Positions 8,683 through 16,755 of a stretch of 64,000 bases of DNA are shown piece by piece; position 1 is the first letter of the stretch, and every line of letters begins with the position of its first letter. Source of the stretch: Streptomyces peucetius. Lineage in GTDB: Bacteria > Actinomycetota > Actinomycetes > Streptomycetales > Streptomycetaceae. The DNA is taken from contig NZ_CP107567.1 in assembly GCF_025854275.1 (NCBI RefSeq), forward strand, positions 62,001 through 126,000, read 5' to 3'. The notes under the pieces are model-generated. The model ran no database searches, was not told where the DNA came from, and saw only the letters and a program-made list of their open reading frames with translations. The translations under genes were made by a program, and so were the position numbers.

Positions 8683-9324
8683 ATGCCCGACCGATCGACG
8701 CTCCACCAGGTTCCCTACTACTCGCAGTGGGAATCACCCGGTCTCGTCCCGGAGTTCGTCGCCGGGACGAGACCGGTCCGTGACGACCCCCTGTGGCAGA
8801 AGTCCGGCGCCGCCGACCCTGACGAGTACGCGTTCTGGGCCGACCGCACCTGCGGCATCGCCTGCCTGCGCATGGCCCTGGACTACTTCGGTGAGCAGGT
8901 CCCGCCCGTCATGCCGCTCGTGACTGACCTGTGCGAGGTCGGGGCCTATGCACGCGCCGACGACACCGTGAGGGGTCTGATCTACCGGCCCTTCGCCGTG
9001 TACGTCACCCGCCGATGGCCTGCGATTACCGCCACCGTCCACACCGACCTGGGTGAGACGCAGATCGCCGACGCTCTTCACGCCGGATCCCTCGTCGTCA
9101 TCTCGGTCCACAAGACGATCCGGACACTTGCCCCGCACCCCGCCTCCCGGGGCGGCCACCTTGTCCTGGCCGTCGGCGCCGACAAGACGGCCCTGCGCAT
9201 CAACAACCCCAGCGGTCTTCCCGACCACAGCCAGCGCGCCCACCGCGTCCCCTGGGCCGACCTGCCCCGCTTCTACGCCCGCCGCGGCATCGTCCTGTCG
9301 CACACCGAGGAGCCGGTCCGATGA
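8683..9324 (+). CDS. C39-like papain-fold peptidase, coupled to a MurF-type ligase
   Basis: I place the start at ATG 8683 (MPDRSTLHQVPYYSQWESPG); the frame is open further upstream, but only into the IS. The opening HQVPYYSQW and the Cys in RTCGIACLRMALDYFG match the C39-like peptidase fold. His in RGGHLVLAVGAD and Asn/Asp in INNPSG complete a plausible Cys-His-Asn/Asp centre. It has no signal peptide, so it is cytoplasmic. Its stop overlaps the start of the MurF-like gene by 4 bp, so the two are translated together. It could hydrolyse or trim a peptide made or modified by the ligase. Confidence 0.7.
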   Translation: MPDRSTLHQVPYYSQWESPGLVPEFVAGTRPVRDDPLWQKSGAADPDEYAFWADRTCGIACLRMALDYFGEQVPPVMPLVTDLCEVGAYARADDTVRGLIYRPFAVYVTRRWPAITATVHTDLGETQIADALHAGSLVVISVHKTIRTLAPHPASRGGHLVLAVGADKTALRINNPSGLPDHSQRAHRVPWADLPRFYARRGIVLSHTEEPVR

Positions 9325-10688
9325 TCCCCATGACCCTCGCCGAGATCGCCGCCGCCACCGGGGGCGTACTCGACACCACCGACGGCACCCCCGTGGTCGA
9401 CGCGCCGCTCGCGTTCGACTCCCGCCATCCCGCCCCCGGCGCCCTGTTCGCCTGCCTCACCGGCGCTCTGGTCGACGGCCACGACTTCGCCGCCCTCGCC
9501 GTCGAGCAGGGAGCCGTCGCCGCGCTCGCCCAACGCCCGGTGCACGTCCCGGCCGTCCTTGTCCCCGACGTCCTGACCGCCATGTCCGACCTCGCCCGCG
9601 CCGTCCACCAGCGCTACGACGGCGTCACCATCGGCATCACCGGCTCGGCGGGCAAGACCACCACCAAGGACCTCCTCGCCCACGTCCTGGCCGCTCACGC
9701 CCCCACCGTCGCCAACCGGGCCTCCTTCAACAACGAGATCGGCTTCCCTGTCACCGTGAGCTCCGTCCGGCCCGGTACCCGGTACCTCGTGCTGGAGATG
9801 GGCGCGCGCGGCAAGGGCCACATCCAGGCCCTGTGCGTCATCGCCCGCCCCGGTATCTCCACTGTCCTGGGTATCGGTTCCGCGCATGTCGGGGAGTTCG
9901 GCTCCCGGGATGCCATCGCGGATGCCAAGGCCGAGATCGTCCGCGCCCTCCCGGCGACTGGCACAGCCGTTCTCAACGCCGACGACCCGCTCGTGGCCGC
10001 CATGCGCCGGGAACACGACGGCCGGATCCTCACCTTCGGAACCGACGAGGGCGCCGACGTGCGCGCCACCGACATCACCACCGACAAGGGCCGCCCGACC
10101 TTCACCCTCCACCACCAGGGCCAGACCGCGCCCGTCCAACTCACCGTCTACGGCAGGCACAACGTCACAAACGCGCTGGCCGCCGCCGCGACCGCGCTCG
10201 CCGCCGGAGTGTCCTTCGACACCGTCGCCACGGCCCTGTCCGAGGCCCGGATGGCCACCGGAGGACGCATGGCCGTCACCACCCGCACCGACGGTGTCAG
10301 CGTCATCAACGACGCCTTCAACGCCTCCCCCGAGTCCGTCCTGGCCGCCCTCGACGCCCTGACCGAAGTGGGGCGCGGTCGTCGACGGATCGCGGTCCTG
10401 GGCGAGATGGCCGAGCTCGGCGACGCCTCCGTCGAGTGGCACCGGCGCGTCGCTGACGCCGCCGCCCGCGCCGGCCTCGCCCACCTCCTTGTCGTCGGCA
10501 CCGGAGAGGACGCCGACGTCCTGACCGACACCTACACCGCCGCCACCGGTACCGCCCCCGACCGGCATACCGCCGACACGGTCAGCGCCGCCGTCCGCGC
10601 CATCCTCCTCCCAGGCGACGTCCTGCTCGTCAAGGGCGCCCACGCCCTGGGCCTGGACGCCGTCGCCGACCAGCTCCTCACCGTCTGA
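9321..10688 (+). CDS. MurF-type UDP-MurNAc-tripeptide:D-Ala-D-Ala ligase paralogue
   Basis: A 455-residue Mur ligase. The N-terminal substrate domain has LAFDSRHPAPGALFACLTG. The ATP-binding loop ITGSAGKTT spans about 106-114, followed by NRASFNNEIGFP and LEMGARGKGHI. The C-terminal domain has YGRHNVTNALAAAATAL, INDAFNASPESVLAAL and VLGEMAELG. This full MurF pattern implies ATP-dependent amide bond formation between a carboxylate and a dipeptide or amine. Streptomyces normally has its housekeeping murF in the division/cell-wall cluster; here the neighbour is a C39-like peptidase and no other cell-wall gene is present. It may therefore be a specialised paralogue, for example for a modified cell wall or a peptide natural product. 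Confidence 0.85.
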   Translation: MIPMTLAEIAAATGGVLDTTDGTPVVDAPLAFDSRHPAPGALFACLTGALVDGHDFAALAVEQGAVAALAQRPVHVPAVLVPDVLTAMSDLARAVHQRYDGVTIGITGSAGKTTTKDLLAHVLAAHAPTVANRASFNNEIGFPVTVSSVRPGTRYLVLEMGARGKGHIQALCVIARPGISTVLGIGSAHVGEFGSRDAIADAKAEIVRALPATGTAVLNADDPLVAAMRREHDGRILTFGTDEGADVRATDITTDKGRPTFTLHHQGQTAPVQLTVYGRHNVTNALAAAATALAAGVSFDTVATALSEARMATGGRMAVTTRTDGVSVINDAFNASPESVLAALDALTEVGRGRRRIAVLGEMAELGDASVEWHRRVADAAARAGLAHLLVVGTGEDADVLTDTYTAATGTAPDRHTADTVSAAVRAILLPGDVLLVKGAHALGLDAVADQLLTV

Positions 10689-11010
10689 TCCACCACAGGG
10701 TCCGCAGGCACCCGTTCGGATGGCCATCTGCCGCCGGCCCCGGCCCGCTCGGAGCTGCGGGTGGCCGGTGTCGAGGCCGGTTCTCCTGGGCGAGTGCGGT
10801 CGCCAGGCCGGAACGGCCGGTCGGATCCTCCACCTCGTTCACCTGTGGGAACGGATGTCCGGACGGTAACCGGACAGCGTCCGGCGACGTTCCGCCAACG
10901 TTCACCGACCCGCTGCGATCCGGCCGCCTGATCGGCTGCACTGTTCCCCGGCCCCTTCAGGGCAGCCAGAACAGTGCAGGAGACGAGGGCGGGGCGGGAG
11001 CGGAATTCGC
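10689..11010. promoter_or_regulatory. 322-bp intergenic region with a GTCCGG/CCGGAC dyad
   Basis: No gene is visible. Positions 10857-10875 read GTCCGG-N7-CCGGAC, and a further GTCCGG lies at 10879-10884, about 130 bp before the small membrane protein gene. Two acgtt-containing motifs follow at about 10887-10902. This is a plausible operator or promoter region for the membrane protein / Mrr pair, but no promoter hexamers stand out. Confidence 0.3.
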
Positions 11011-11220
11011 ATGATGACGATCAACGTGGGGGTGCTGCTCGCGGTCATCGTGGTGATGCGGTTACGCCGCAGGACCCAGGCCAGAAGCCGCGTCGAGGAA
11101 CGCAACACCGCCCTCTTCGTCCTGGCCCTGGGCATCGTGATCGCGCCAACCCCGCTGGGCCAGAGCATCTTCAACGTGATCAAGCAGCTGGTGACCGGCA
11201 TCTCGCAGGCCGGCACATGA
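11011..11220 (+). CDS. Small membrane protein preceding an Mrr-type nuclease
   Basis: A 69-residue protein with an N-terminal hydrophobic helix (VGVLLAVIVVM), a basic loop (RLRRRTQARSR), a second helix (TALFVLALGIVIAP) and an amphipathic C-terminus (SIFNVIKQLV). It is probably a two-span inner-membrane protein. The stop overlaps the nuclease start (ATGA at 11217-11220), so production of the two is likely coupled. The family is not recognised. A purine-rich site (GGAGCGGAA) lies ahead of ATG 11011; ATG 11014 is an alternative. Confidence 0.6.
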   Translation: MMTINVGVLLAVIVVMRLRRRTQARSRVEERNTALFVLALGIVIAPTPLGQSIFNVIKQLVTGISQAGT

Positions 11221-11975
11221 GCCCACGACCCCGGCAGGGCACTCGCCGCTCCCCCGCCCGACGCCCAAGCCGTACGTCTCCCGCCTCTCAACGCCGGTCC
11301 GCGCCGAGGCGTCGCCCCGCTTCCTACCGCCGAAGGCGGACGCCTGGCTGGGAGCAGGCTGGCCTGCTGCTCCTCGTGCTCGCCGTGGTGTGGAGCCTGC
11401 CCGTCGGCGCGTTGCAGTGGCTGGCCGCACACCCCTGGGTGCCGATCGTCCTGCTGTTGATCGCGGCGGCAGCCGGTGGGGTGTGGCTGCACCGGCGCCG
11501 GGAGACCGCCCGCTGGAACCGGGTGCGGGAGCGGGGCCTGCGCTACGCGCTGCCGCAGATCGACGCCCTGCACCACCGGCAGTTCGAGGAAGCCGTACGG
11601 GATCTGATGCGCCGCGACGGCTGCCCCGAGGCGATCCGGGTCGGCGACAACGGCGCCGACGTGAAGGCCACGGACCCCTTCGGCCGCCTGTGGGTGATCC
11701 AATGTAAGCACCGCAAGGCCGGACTGGCCGGCTCCGCAGTCGGAACCCCGGACCTGCACGTCCTCAATGGCACCGGCAGGCCCGTCCACAACGGCGATGT
11801 CGTCGTGCTGGTCACCAACGGCCGCTTCACGGACAAAGCCGTCGCCTTCGCCCGCTCCCAGCGACTCCACCTGGTCGACCGCCACCTGCTCGCCCAGTGG
11901 GCCGCCGGCTCCCCACCGCTGTGGGAACTCCTGAGCGCGGTACCCTCCCCTCGCCGTCCCACCTCCGGGTCCTGA
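11217..11975 (+). CDS. Membrane-anchored Mrr-type restriction endonuclease
   Basis: A 252-residue protein. The first 45 residues are very rich in Arg, Ser and Pro, followed by two hydrophobic spans (AGLLLLVLAVVWSLPVGAL and PIVLLLIAAAAGGVWL). The C-terminal part is a PD-(D/E)XK nuclease of the Mrr_cat type: ALHHRQFEEAVRDLMRRDG, then GADVKATDPFG and WVIQCKHRK (D...QxK catalytic residues), and VVVLVTNGRFTDKAVAFA. The layout, two spans plus an Mrr domain, is known among actinobacterial proteins of unknown role. Membrane-bound nucleases of this type may restrict incoming DNA. Start ATG 11217 is fixed by the overlap with the preceding gene. Confidence 0.75.
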   Translation: MSPRPRQGTRRSPARRPSRTSPASQRRSAPRRRPASYRRRRTPGWEQAGLLLLVLAVVWSLPVGALQWLAAHPWVPIVLLLIAAAAGGVWLHRRRETARWNRVRERGLRYALPQIDALHHRQFEEAVRDLMRRDGCPEAIRVGDNGADVKATDPFGRLWVIQCKHRKAGLAGSAVGTPDLHVLNGTGRPVHNGDVVVLVTNGRFTDKAVAFARSQRLHLVDRHLLAQWAAGSPPLWELLSAVPSPRRPTSGS

Positions 11976-12179
11976 TCCCTGCCGAGGCACGGCGGCGTCA
12001 GGCGGCCGCACGGCCAGACTGGCGGCGCCGTCTGACTTCCTCAACGCTCCATCCCACCACTGCGGCCACGTCCTCGACCGGGGCGCTCACAGGCACAGCC
12101 AGTCCAGCAGTGCCTTGGGCAGGCCATCGGGTCGTCCCCAACCGGATCCGGATCCGGCGCAGTAATCGGATGCATCGCA

Positions 12180-12475
12180 GCGAGGTAGGAAGCAGTTGGT
12201 CGGACCGTCGCCCTCGATATCGCGGCCACAGCCGTCTAGCTACCGGAAGCCTCTGGAGCAGCACGTAGGGCCCCTGCCCGGGCCATGAGCGCTCGTAGAC
12301 GTTGACCGGCTCGGTGGAGCCGTCTTTGGTGCCGGTGAGCTGGACGATGGGGTGCGCGACAGAACATCTTCCACCGCAGCCAGCGGCCGGGCAAGGTGGT
12401 GAAGCCGGTGATCATCCACGCCACGAGGGCGAGAGTAAGCACGATCTGGACAACGGACAGCGCGGATTCGCGCAT
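12180..12475 (-). pseudogene. Small membrane protein gene with a frameshift
   Basis: From ATG 12475 the frame reads MRESALSVVQIVLTLALVAW, one clear transmembrane helix, then GRWLRWKMFCRAP. At about 12352-12356 (a run of four G on the plus strand) the sensible reading moves to another frame and continues PIVQLTGTKDGSTEPVNVYE and RSWPGQGPYVLLQRL. Removing one C would rejoin the two parts. The 3' limit is unclear. I do not know the family; the lesion is a one-base change in a C run, like others in this window. Confidence 0.4.
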
Positions 12476-12546
12476 AGCGAGGACCTCCGTGTCGGGAGGG
12501 CAAAGGCGACGGCGGCAGACCCCCAGGGCCGGGGGCGCCGCGGGGG

Positions 12547-12790
12547 TCAGCGCTCGGGCTTGGGGGGCCGCTGCAACAGCGCGGACGCGGCCTCGTCGAG
12601 CGTGACCTTCTCGTGCAACAGGTCGGAGACGATCTCGGTGATCGGCATCTCGACGTCGTGGGCGCGTGCCAGGGCGAGGATTGCCTCGGCGCTCTTGACG
12701 CCCTCGGTGGTCTGGCGGGTGGCCGCGGTCGCCTCGGCCACGGTCAGGCCATGGCCGAGGTGGGTGCCGAAGGTGCGTTCTTCACGCTCA
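12547..12790 (-). pseudogene. gpsA: gpsA fragment, C-terminal third (glycerol-3-phosphate dehydrogenase)
   Basis: The reading RTFGTHLGHGLTVAEATAAT, then QTTEGVKSAEAILALA, VEMPITEIVSDLLH and EAASALLQRPPKPE is the C-terminal substrate-binding part of NAD(P)-dependent glycerol-3-phosphate dehydrogenase. Homology starts abruptly at about 12785, beside a 16-bp palindrome. The N-terminal part of the same enzyme lies at 16756-17035 on the opposite strand. This half cannot make an enzyme. GpsA supplies sn-glycerol-3-phosphate for phospholipids, and a working copy is presumably elsewhere in the genome. Confidence 0.85.
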
Positions 12791-12792
12791 AC

Positions 12793-12808
12793 ATGTCTCA
12801 TGAGACAT
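12793..12808. repeat. 16-bp perfect palindrome at the gpsA breakpoint
   Basis: The sequence atgtctcatgagacat equals its own reverse complement. It lies immediately outside the broken end of the gpsA C-terminal fragment. A close relative, ggtgtcccatgagacacc (one mismatched pair), is at 34665-34682, upstream of the barstar-like gene. It may be an operator or a recombination site. Confidence 0.5.
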
Positions 12809-12985
12809 CCGGCGAGAAGTGAGGGGGGTGTGACCTGGGGCCTGAGGTTCGCCTCGTGCGGCTATGGCACTGCCCGCAGCGTAATTGTTGCCTGGCAGAA
12901 GTGGAATGCGCTTCTGCCAGTTCGCCACGGGACAGGTAGTCAGATACGTTCCCGCCGTAGGAGAAGAGAGAAGAAGGGGGCTGCG

Positions 12986-13324
12986 ATGAGCGACGCAGAC
13001 CGTGCGGAGCAGGATGGGATGGACCTGACGGACGCAATCACGCTGCTACGAGATCAGATCGCCGTAGCGCAGAAGCGGATCGCTACTCCTCCCGGTACTG
13101 GGGACGACCCCACCAAGCAGGTGCTATTCACTCTTGGGGAGATCACGGTAGAGCTCGGTATGGAGCTGGCGCACACCCGAGAGAAGAACGGTGGGCTGAG
13201 GTGGAGCGTTGTCAGCTTGGGAGGGAAGAAGAGCACCGCAGACCGGGCGACCCACACGGTCACGGTGAAGTTGCAGCCGCACCAGCCAGGCGGCGGCGAC
13301 ATCGACGTTAGCGACGAGGAGTAG
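12986..13324 (+). CDS. Trypco2 family protein (trypsin-co-occurring domain 2)
   Basis: A 112-residue protein starting at ATG 12986 behind AGAAGGGGGCTGCG. It has MDLTDAITLLRDQIAVAQKR, then VLFTLGEITVELGMEL, GGLRWSVVSLGG and THTVTVKLQPH, which match the small Trypco2 domain. That domain was named because it is repeatedly found beside trypsin-like proteases in predicted NTP-dependent conflict systems. Here the next gene, 136 bp downstream, is exactly such a protease. It is thought to bind or regulate the protease, possibly as a substrate or an adaptor. The longer open frame upstream is not used, because it has no matching family sequence. Confidence 0.8.
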   Translation: MSDADRAEQDGMDLTDAITLLRDQIAVAQKRIATPPGTGDDPTKQVLFTLGEITVELGMELAHTREKNGGLRWSVVSLGGKKSTADRATHTVTVKLQPHQPGGGDIDVSDEE

Positions 13325-13460
13325 ATCCGGCCTACTGATGATCTTCGTGTGATGTCGCGTTGCGGTTGCCCTTCTTTGCAGGTCAGGGGGCGCGCTCCAG
13401 CGACATCACGCGGCGACACTCAGTAGTTCGGCATCTATGGGAATCTGAGGGGCGAGGGCT

Positions 13461-16400
13461 GTGGTGGAGCTAGACCGCAGGGTTCAGATCCGGGTCCGCA
13501 AGCCCGGCAAGGATAAGCGAGGCTTCGGCACTGGCTATCTGCTGGCGCCGCGCCTGGTACTGACAGCCGCACATGTCCTTGACGGCATGTCCACGATGGA
13601 GCGAGACGCGGTGACTGTGTCTCGCCCGGACGTGGGAGACGAAGAGTTTTCCGCGGCCGTTTGCTGGCAGCGAAACGATGACATGGTGGATGCCGCGCTG
13701 ATCGAAGTCAACAACGGTCACGGCTGGCATACGCCTGAGTCGCTAAGTGATCTACTCGCCCGGCCGCCCCAGCGGTTCGGCCGCCTGATCGGCACGCGCC
13801 CGCACCCGGTCACCCTGGTCGGGTTTCCCCGCATGCAGAAAGCCCCTGGCGACGGGCGCCGCTTGGATGAACAGCTTGTCGGGCACATTCTTCCTGGCAC
13901 TGGTTCCCTCGCCGGCCGCTACGAAGTCTCTAGCACCGTGCCCACCTTGCCCGCCGCCGTGAGCGACAGCCGTTGGTCCGGGGTATCGGGAGCCGCAGTC
14001 CTTAGCGACGACCCCTTCGGGGAGGAGCTGTTGTGCGGGGTCATCCGTCGCGACCGACAGAGCGACGACGGAACCCGTCTGTCTGCCACTCCCACTGCCC
14101 ACCTCTTGGCCGACGAGGACTTCTACGCACTGATCACCCGGCATACCGGCTGGGAACCGGTTCTGGAACCGGCCGAGGCAGTCAGCCTGTTCGCTCCGGC
14201 CGCCTCTGAACGCGATCTAAACTCAACGGCCGCTCTGCTGCGCGCGGATGCTGAAGTCGTGGCCTTCCACGGCCGTGAGAGTGAACTCGCCGACCTGCGC
14301 ACTTGGTGCGAGACAGGGTCGGTCTCCCTGTCGGTGCGGGTGTTGACCGGTCCCGGCGGCCAGGGCAAGACCCGCCTGGCCCGCCGCCTAGCCGACATCC
14401 TCAGTCAACAGGGCTGGGCCACTGGACATCTGCGTTCCGAGCTCGTGGACCATGACACCCCGCCCGACTTCTCCACGCTAGCCACGGCCTTGCCCCTGCT
14501 GGTCGTCGTCGACTATGCCGAAACCCGTCCCCGGTTGATCCGCCGCCTCGCGGACCAGCTGCGGCGCTCCCGTCACCGCGTGCGGCTGCTGCTAATCGCC
14601 CGCTCCGACGGCGAGTGGCGCACAGACGCGCTCAACGCTGCCCCGGCTGTCCGTACTCTGCTCACTACGGCCGTCACGACGCCACTCGCTCCCCTCATCC
14701 CTCGCACTCAGCCTGTCAAAGAACGTCTGAGCGCCTTCACTCGCGCCGCCCGAGATCTTGCCCGTTTGTTGCCCCGCGTCCGCACTGTTCCCGCGTATGA
14801 CTGGGAAGCTCTGGCTTCCGCTCTACAGCCACCTGACGACCTGGGCGATCCTCGCTACGACAACGCCCTTACCCTGCAGATGACGGCACTGGTCACCCTG
14901 TTGCAGCGTGGCCCCAATCCCGCCGACACCGCACCAGAGGCTCCCGCGGAAGAGATCCTCCTGCTGCACGAAGAAAGTTTCTGGGAGGAGAGCGCCGAAG
15001 CCCCCGCTCACAAGCTGGGCCTGGCTACCCCTGCCCTGGCCGCAGCCGTTGCCGTCGCTGCTATGTGCGGGGCCACCAGCGAGGAGGAGGCTGCCGCCGT
15101 CATCAACACGGTTCCGGGCCTGCCCGCCGACAGGACGCTCCGTACCGCGTACTGGCTTTCCAAGCTCTACCCGGCCGATGCCAGCCGCTACTGGGGTTCC
15201 TTGCAGCCTGACCGTATCGCGGAATACCACGCTTCGTGCACTCTGGCCCGGGGTGGCATTCGCCTGCCCGCTCTCCTCGAAGCGGCCACATCGAGGCAAC
15301 AGATCCAACTCATCACAGTGCTGGCTCGTGCCGCCGTCGCCCACCACAACGTCGGCCGCATCATCGACAGCAGCCAGCTCCTCCAAACCGTCGACGCTGC
15401 CCTGGACAAAGCCACGCTCACCTATCAAACCGTTGAGGCTACAACAGTCGCATTGCCCGACTCGTCCCGCGTCATTGCCCTGCTCGCACTGAGATTCACC
15501 GCCAGCCTCGTCGAAGCTGACCGACAGCTCGCACGGGATGACCCGGGCCAGTACGAGCCCTACCTGGCTGCCGCACTGTGCAACTTCGCCATGCGGTTGT
15601 CGAATGTGGGGCGTAGGGCTGAGGCTTTGACCATTGGACAGGAGGCGGTGGATATCCAGCGTCGCTTGGTCTCGGACAACCCGTCCGAGTACGAGCCCGA
15701 CCTTGCCGTGTCACTCTCCAGTCTTGGTCTTAAGTTGTCGGATGTGGGGCGTGAGGCCGAAGCTGTGACCATTGGACAGGAGGCGGTGGATATCCGGCGT
15801 CGGTTGGTTGAGGATAACCCAGCCGAATACGCGTCTCACCTGGCCTCCGCCCTGTCCAACCTCGGCATCCCCCTATCGAGATTGGGGCGGCATATCGAAG
15901 CGGCCGCCGCTGAGCAGGAGGCGGTGGATATCCGGCGTCGGATGGTTGAGGATAACCCAGCCGCGTACGAGCCCGACCTCGCCCGGTCGTTGTCCAATCT
16001 CAGCAACCGTCTCTGTGAGTTGGGACGTGGGGCCGAAGCTCTCGCCGCCGTGAAGGAGGCGGTGGATATTCAGCATCGGTTGGCAGCGGATAACCCGGAT
16101 GCGTACGAGCCTGAACTCGCCCGGTCGCTGTCCAACCTCAGCCTTCGGTTGGGTGAGGCGCAGTTGGAAGGCGAAGGGCTCACCGCTGCAGAACAGGCGG
16201 TGAAGATCTACCGCCGGTTGGCAGCGGATAGCCCGGGCTTGTACGCAGCCACCTTCGCCGTTTCGCTGTCCAACCTTGGCATCCGGTTCTCGGCAGCAGA
16301 CCGTGGGACCGAAGCTCTCGCCGTCTTGAAGGAAGCGGTAAGGATCCAGCGTGGGTTGGTCGAGGATAATCCCGCTGCGTACGAGTCTCACCTCGCCGCC

Positions 16401-16646
16401 TCCCTGACCAATCTGAGTGCTGAGCTATCGGGTGCCGAAGGGCTCACCGTTGCAGAACAGGCCGTGGAGATCTATCACCGGTTGGCGGTGAATAACCCGG
16501 CGACATATGAGCCTTACCTCGCCACCTCGCTGACCGCTCTTTTCCAGCGATTGTCGGAGATGGGGCGAAGAGGCGAGGCCCTCATCGTCGCGGAGCGCGT
16601 TATGGAAATTAGAAGTCGACTGACGACAGATAACCCCAATGCGTGA
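13461..16646 (+). CDS. Trypsin-like protease / STAND NTPase / TPR protein, predicted conflict-system effector
   Basis: A 1061-residue protein; start GTG 13461 follows GAGGGGCGAG. Residues 1-235 are a trypsin-fold protease with His38 (LTAAHVL), Asp77 (DDMVDAALIEV) and Ser176 (SGVSGAAVL), a complete triad. Residues about 265-600 form a STAND-type NTPase: Walker A TGPGGQGKT (296-304) and Walker B PLLVVVDYAE (about 346-354). Residues about 665-1061 are seven or eight TPR units of 46 residues (DNPxxYEPxLAxSLSNLxxx). There is no signal peptide. By analogy with characterised STAND proteins, the TPR superhelix would sense a trigger and the NTPase would oligomerise and activate the protease. The stop lies inside what reads as another repeat: the next codons, ESDLARHW, resemble the start of a further unit. 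Trypco2 partner upstream. Confidence 0.88.
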   Translation: MVELDRRVQIRVRKPGKDKRGFGTGYLLAPRLVLTAAHVLDGMSTMERDAVTVSRPDVGDEEFSAAVCWQRNDDMVDAALIEVNNGHGWHTPESLSDLLARPPQRFGRLIGTRPHPVTLVGFPRMQKAPGDGRRLDEQLVGHILPGTGSLAGRYEVSSTVPTLPAAVSDSRWSGVSGAAVLSDDPFGEELLCGVIRRDRQSDDGTRLSATPTAHLLADEDFYALITRHTGWEPVLEPAEAVSLFAPAASERDLNSTAALLRADAEVVAFHGRESELADLRTWCETGSVSLSVRVLTGPGGQGKTRLARRLADILSQQGWATGHLRSELVDHDTPPDFSTLATALPLLVVVDYAETRPRLIRRLADQLRRSRHRVRLLLIARSDGEWRTDALNAAPAVRTLLTTAVTTPLAPLIPRTQPVKERLSAFTRAARDLARLLPRVRTVPAYDWEALASALQPPDDLGDPRYDNALTLQMTALVTLLQRGPNPADTAPEAPAEEILLLHEESFWEESAEAPAHKLGLATPALAAAVAVAAMCGATSEEEAAAVINTVPGLPADRTLRTAYWLSKLYPADASRYWGSLQPDRIAEYHASCTLARGGIRLPALLEAATSRQQIQLITVLARAAVAHHNVGRIIDSSQLLQTVDAALDKATLTYQTVEATTVALPDSSRVIALLALRFTASLVEADRQLARDDPGQYEPYLAAALCNFAMRLSNVGRRAEALTIGQEAVDIQRRLVSDNPSEYEPDLAVSLSSLGLKLSDVGREAEAVTIGQEAVDIRRRLVEDNPAEYASHLASALSNLGIPLSRLGRHIEAAAAEQEAVDIRRRMVEDNPAAYEPDLARSLSNLSNRLCELGRGAEALAAVKEAVDIQHRLAADNPDAYEPELARSLSNLSLRLGEAQLEGEGLTAAEQAVKIYRRLAADSPGLYAATFAVSLSNLGIRFSAADRGTEALAVLKEAVRIQRGLVEDNPAAYESHLAASLTNLSAELSGAEGLTVAEQAVEIYHRLAVNNPATYEPYLATSLTALFQRLSEMGRRGEALIVAERVMEIRSRLTTDNPNA
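15600..16640 (+). repeat. Tandem 138-bp TPR-coding repeats
   Basis: Units of 138 bp (46 codons) follow one another. Neighbouring copies share long near-identical stretches, for example gaggcggtggatatccggcg in the units at about 15780 and 15915. The later units have diverged more. High DNA identity between adjacent units allows copy-number change by recombination, which fits a sensor whose binding surface varies. Confidence 0.75.
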
Positions 16647-16755
16647 GAGTCTGATCTTGCCCGTCACTGGCCCTCCTGACATTCACTTCGGGAAAGGAAA
16701 AGGCAGCCGATACGATGCCCCGACCCGACGGCCATCCCGACCAGAGGACCTCGCA

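Noticed and set aside
9053..10727. Large open frames on both strands overlapping the MurF gene
   Set aside because: Arg/Pro-rich or Gly/Asp-rich shadows of a high-GC gene; MurF motifs are complete in the other frame.
15600..16640. The 138-bp repeats as a CRISPR array
   Set aside because: The repeats are coding, without unique spacers, and translate as TPR units.
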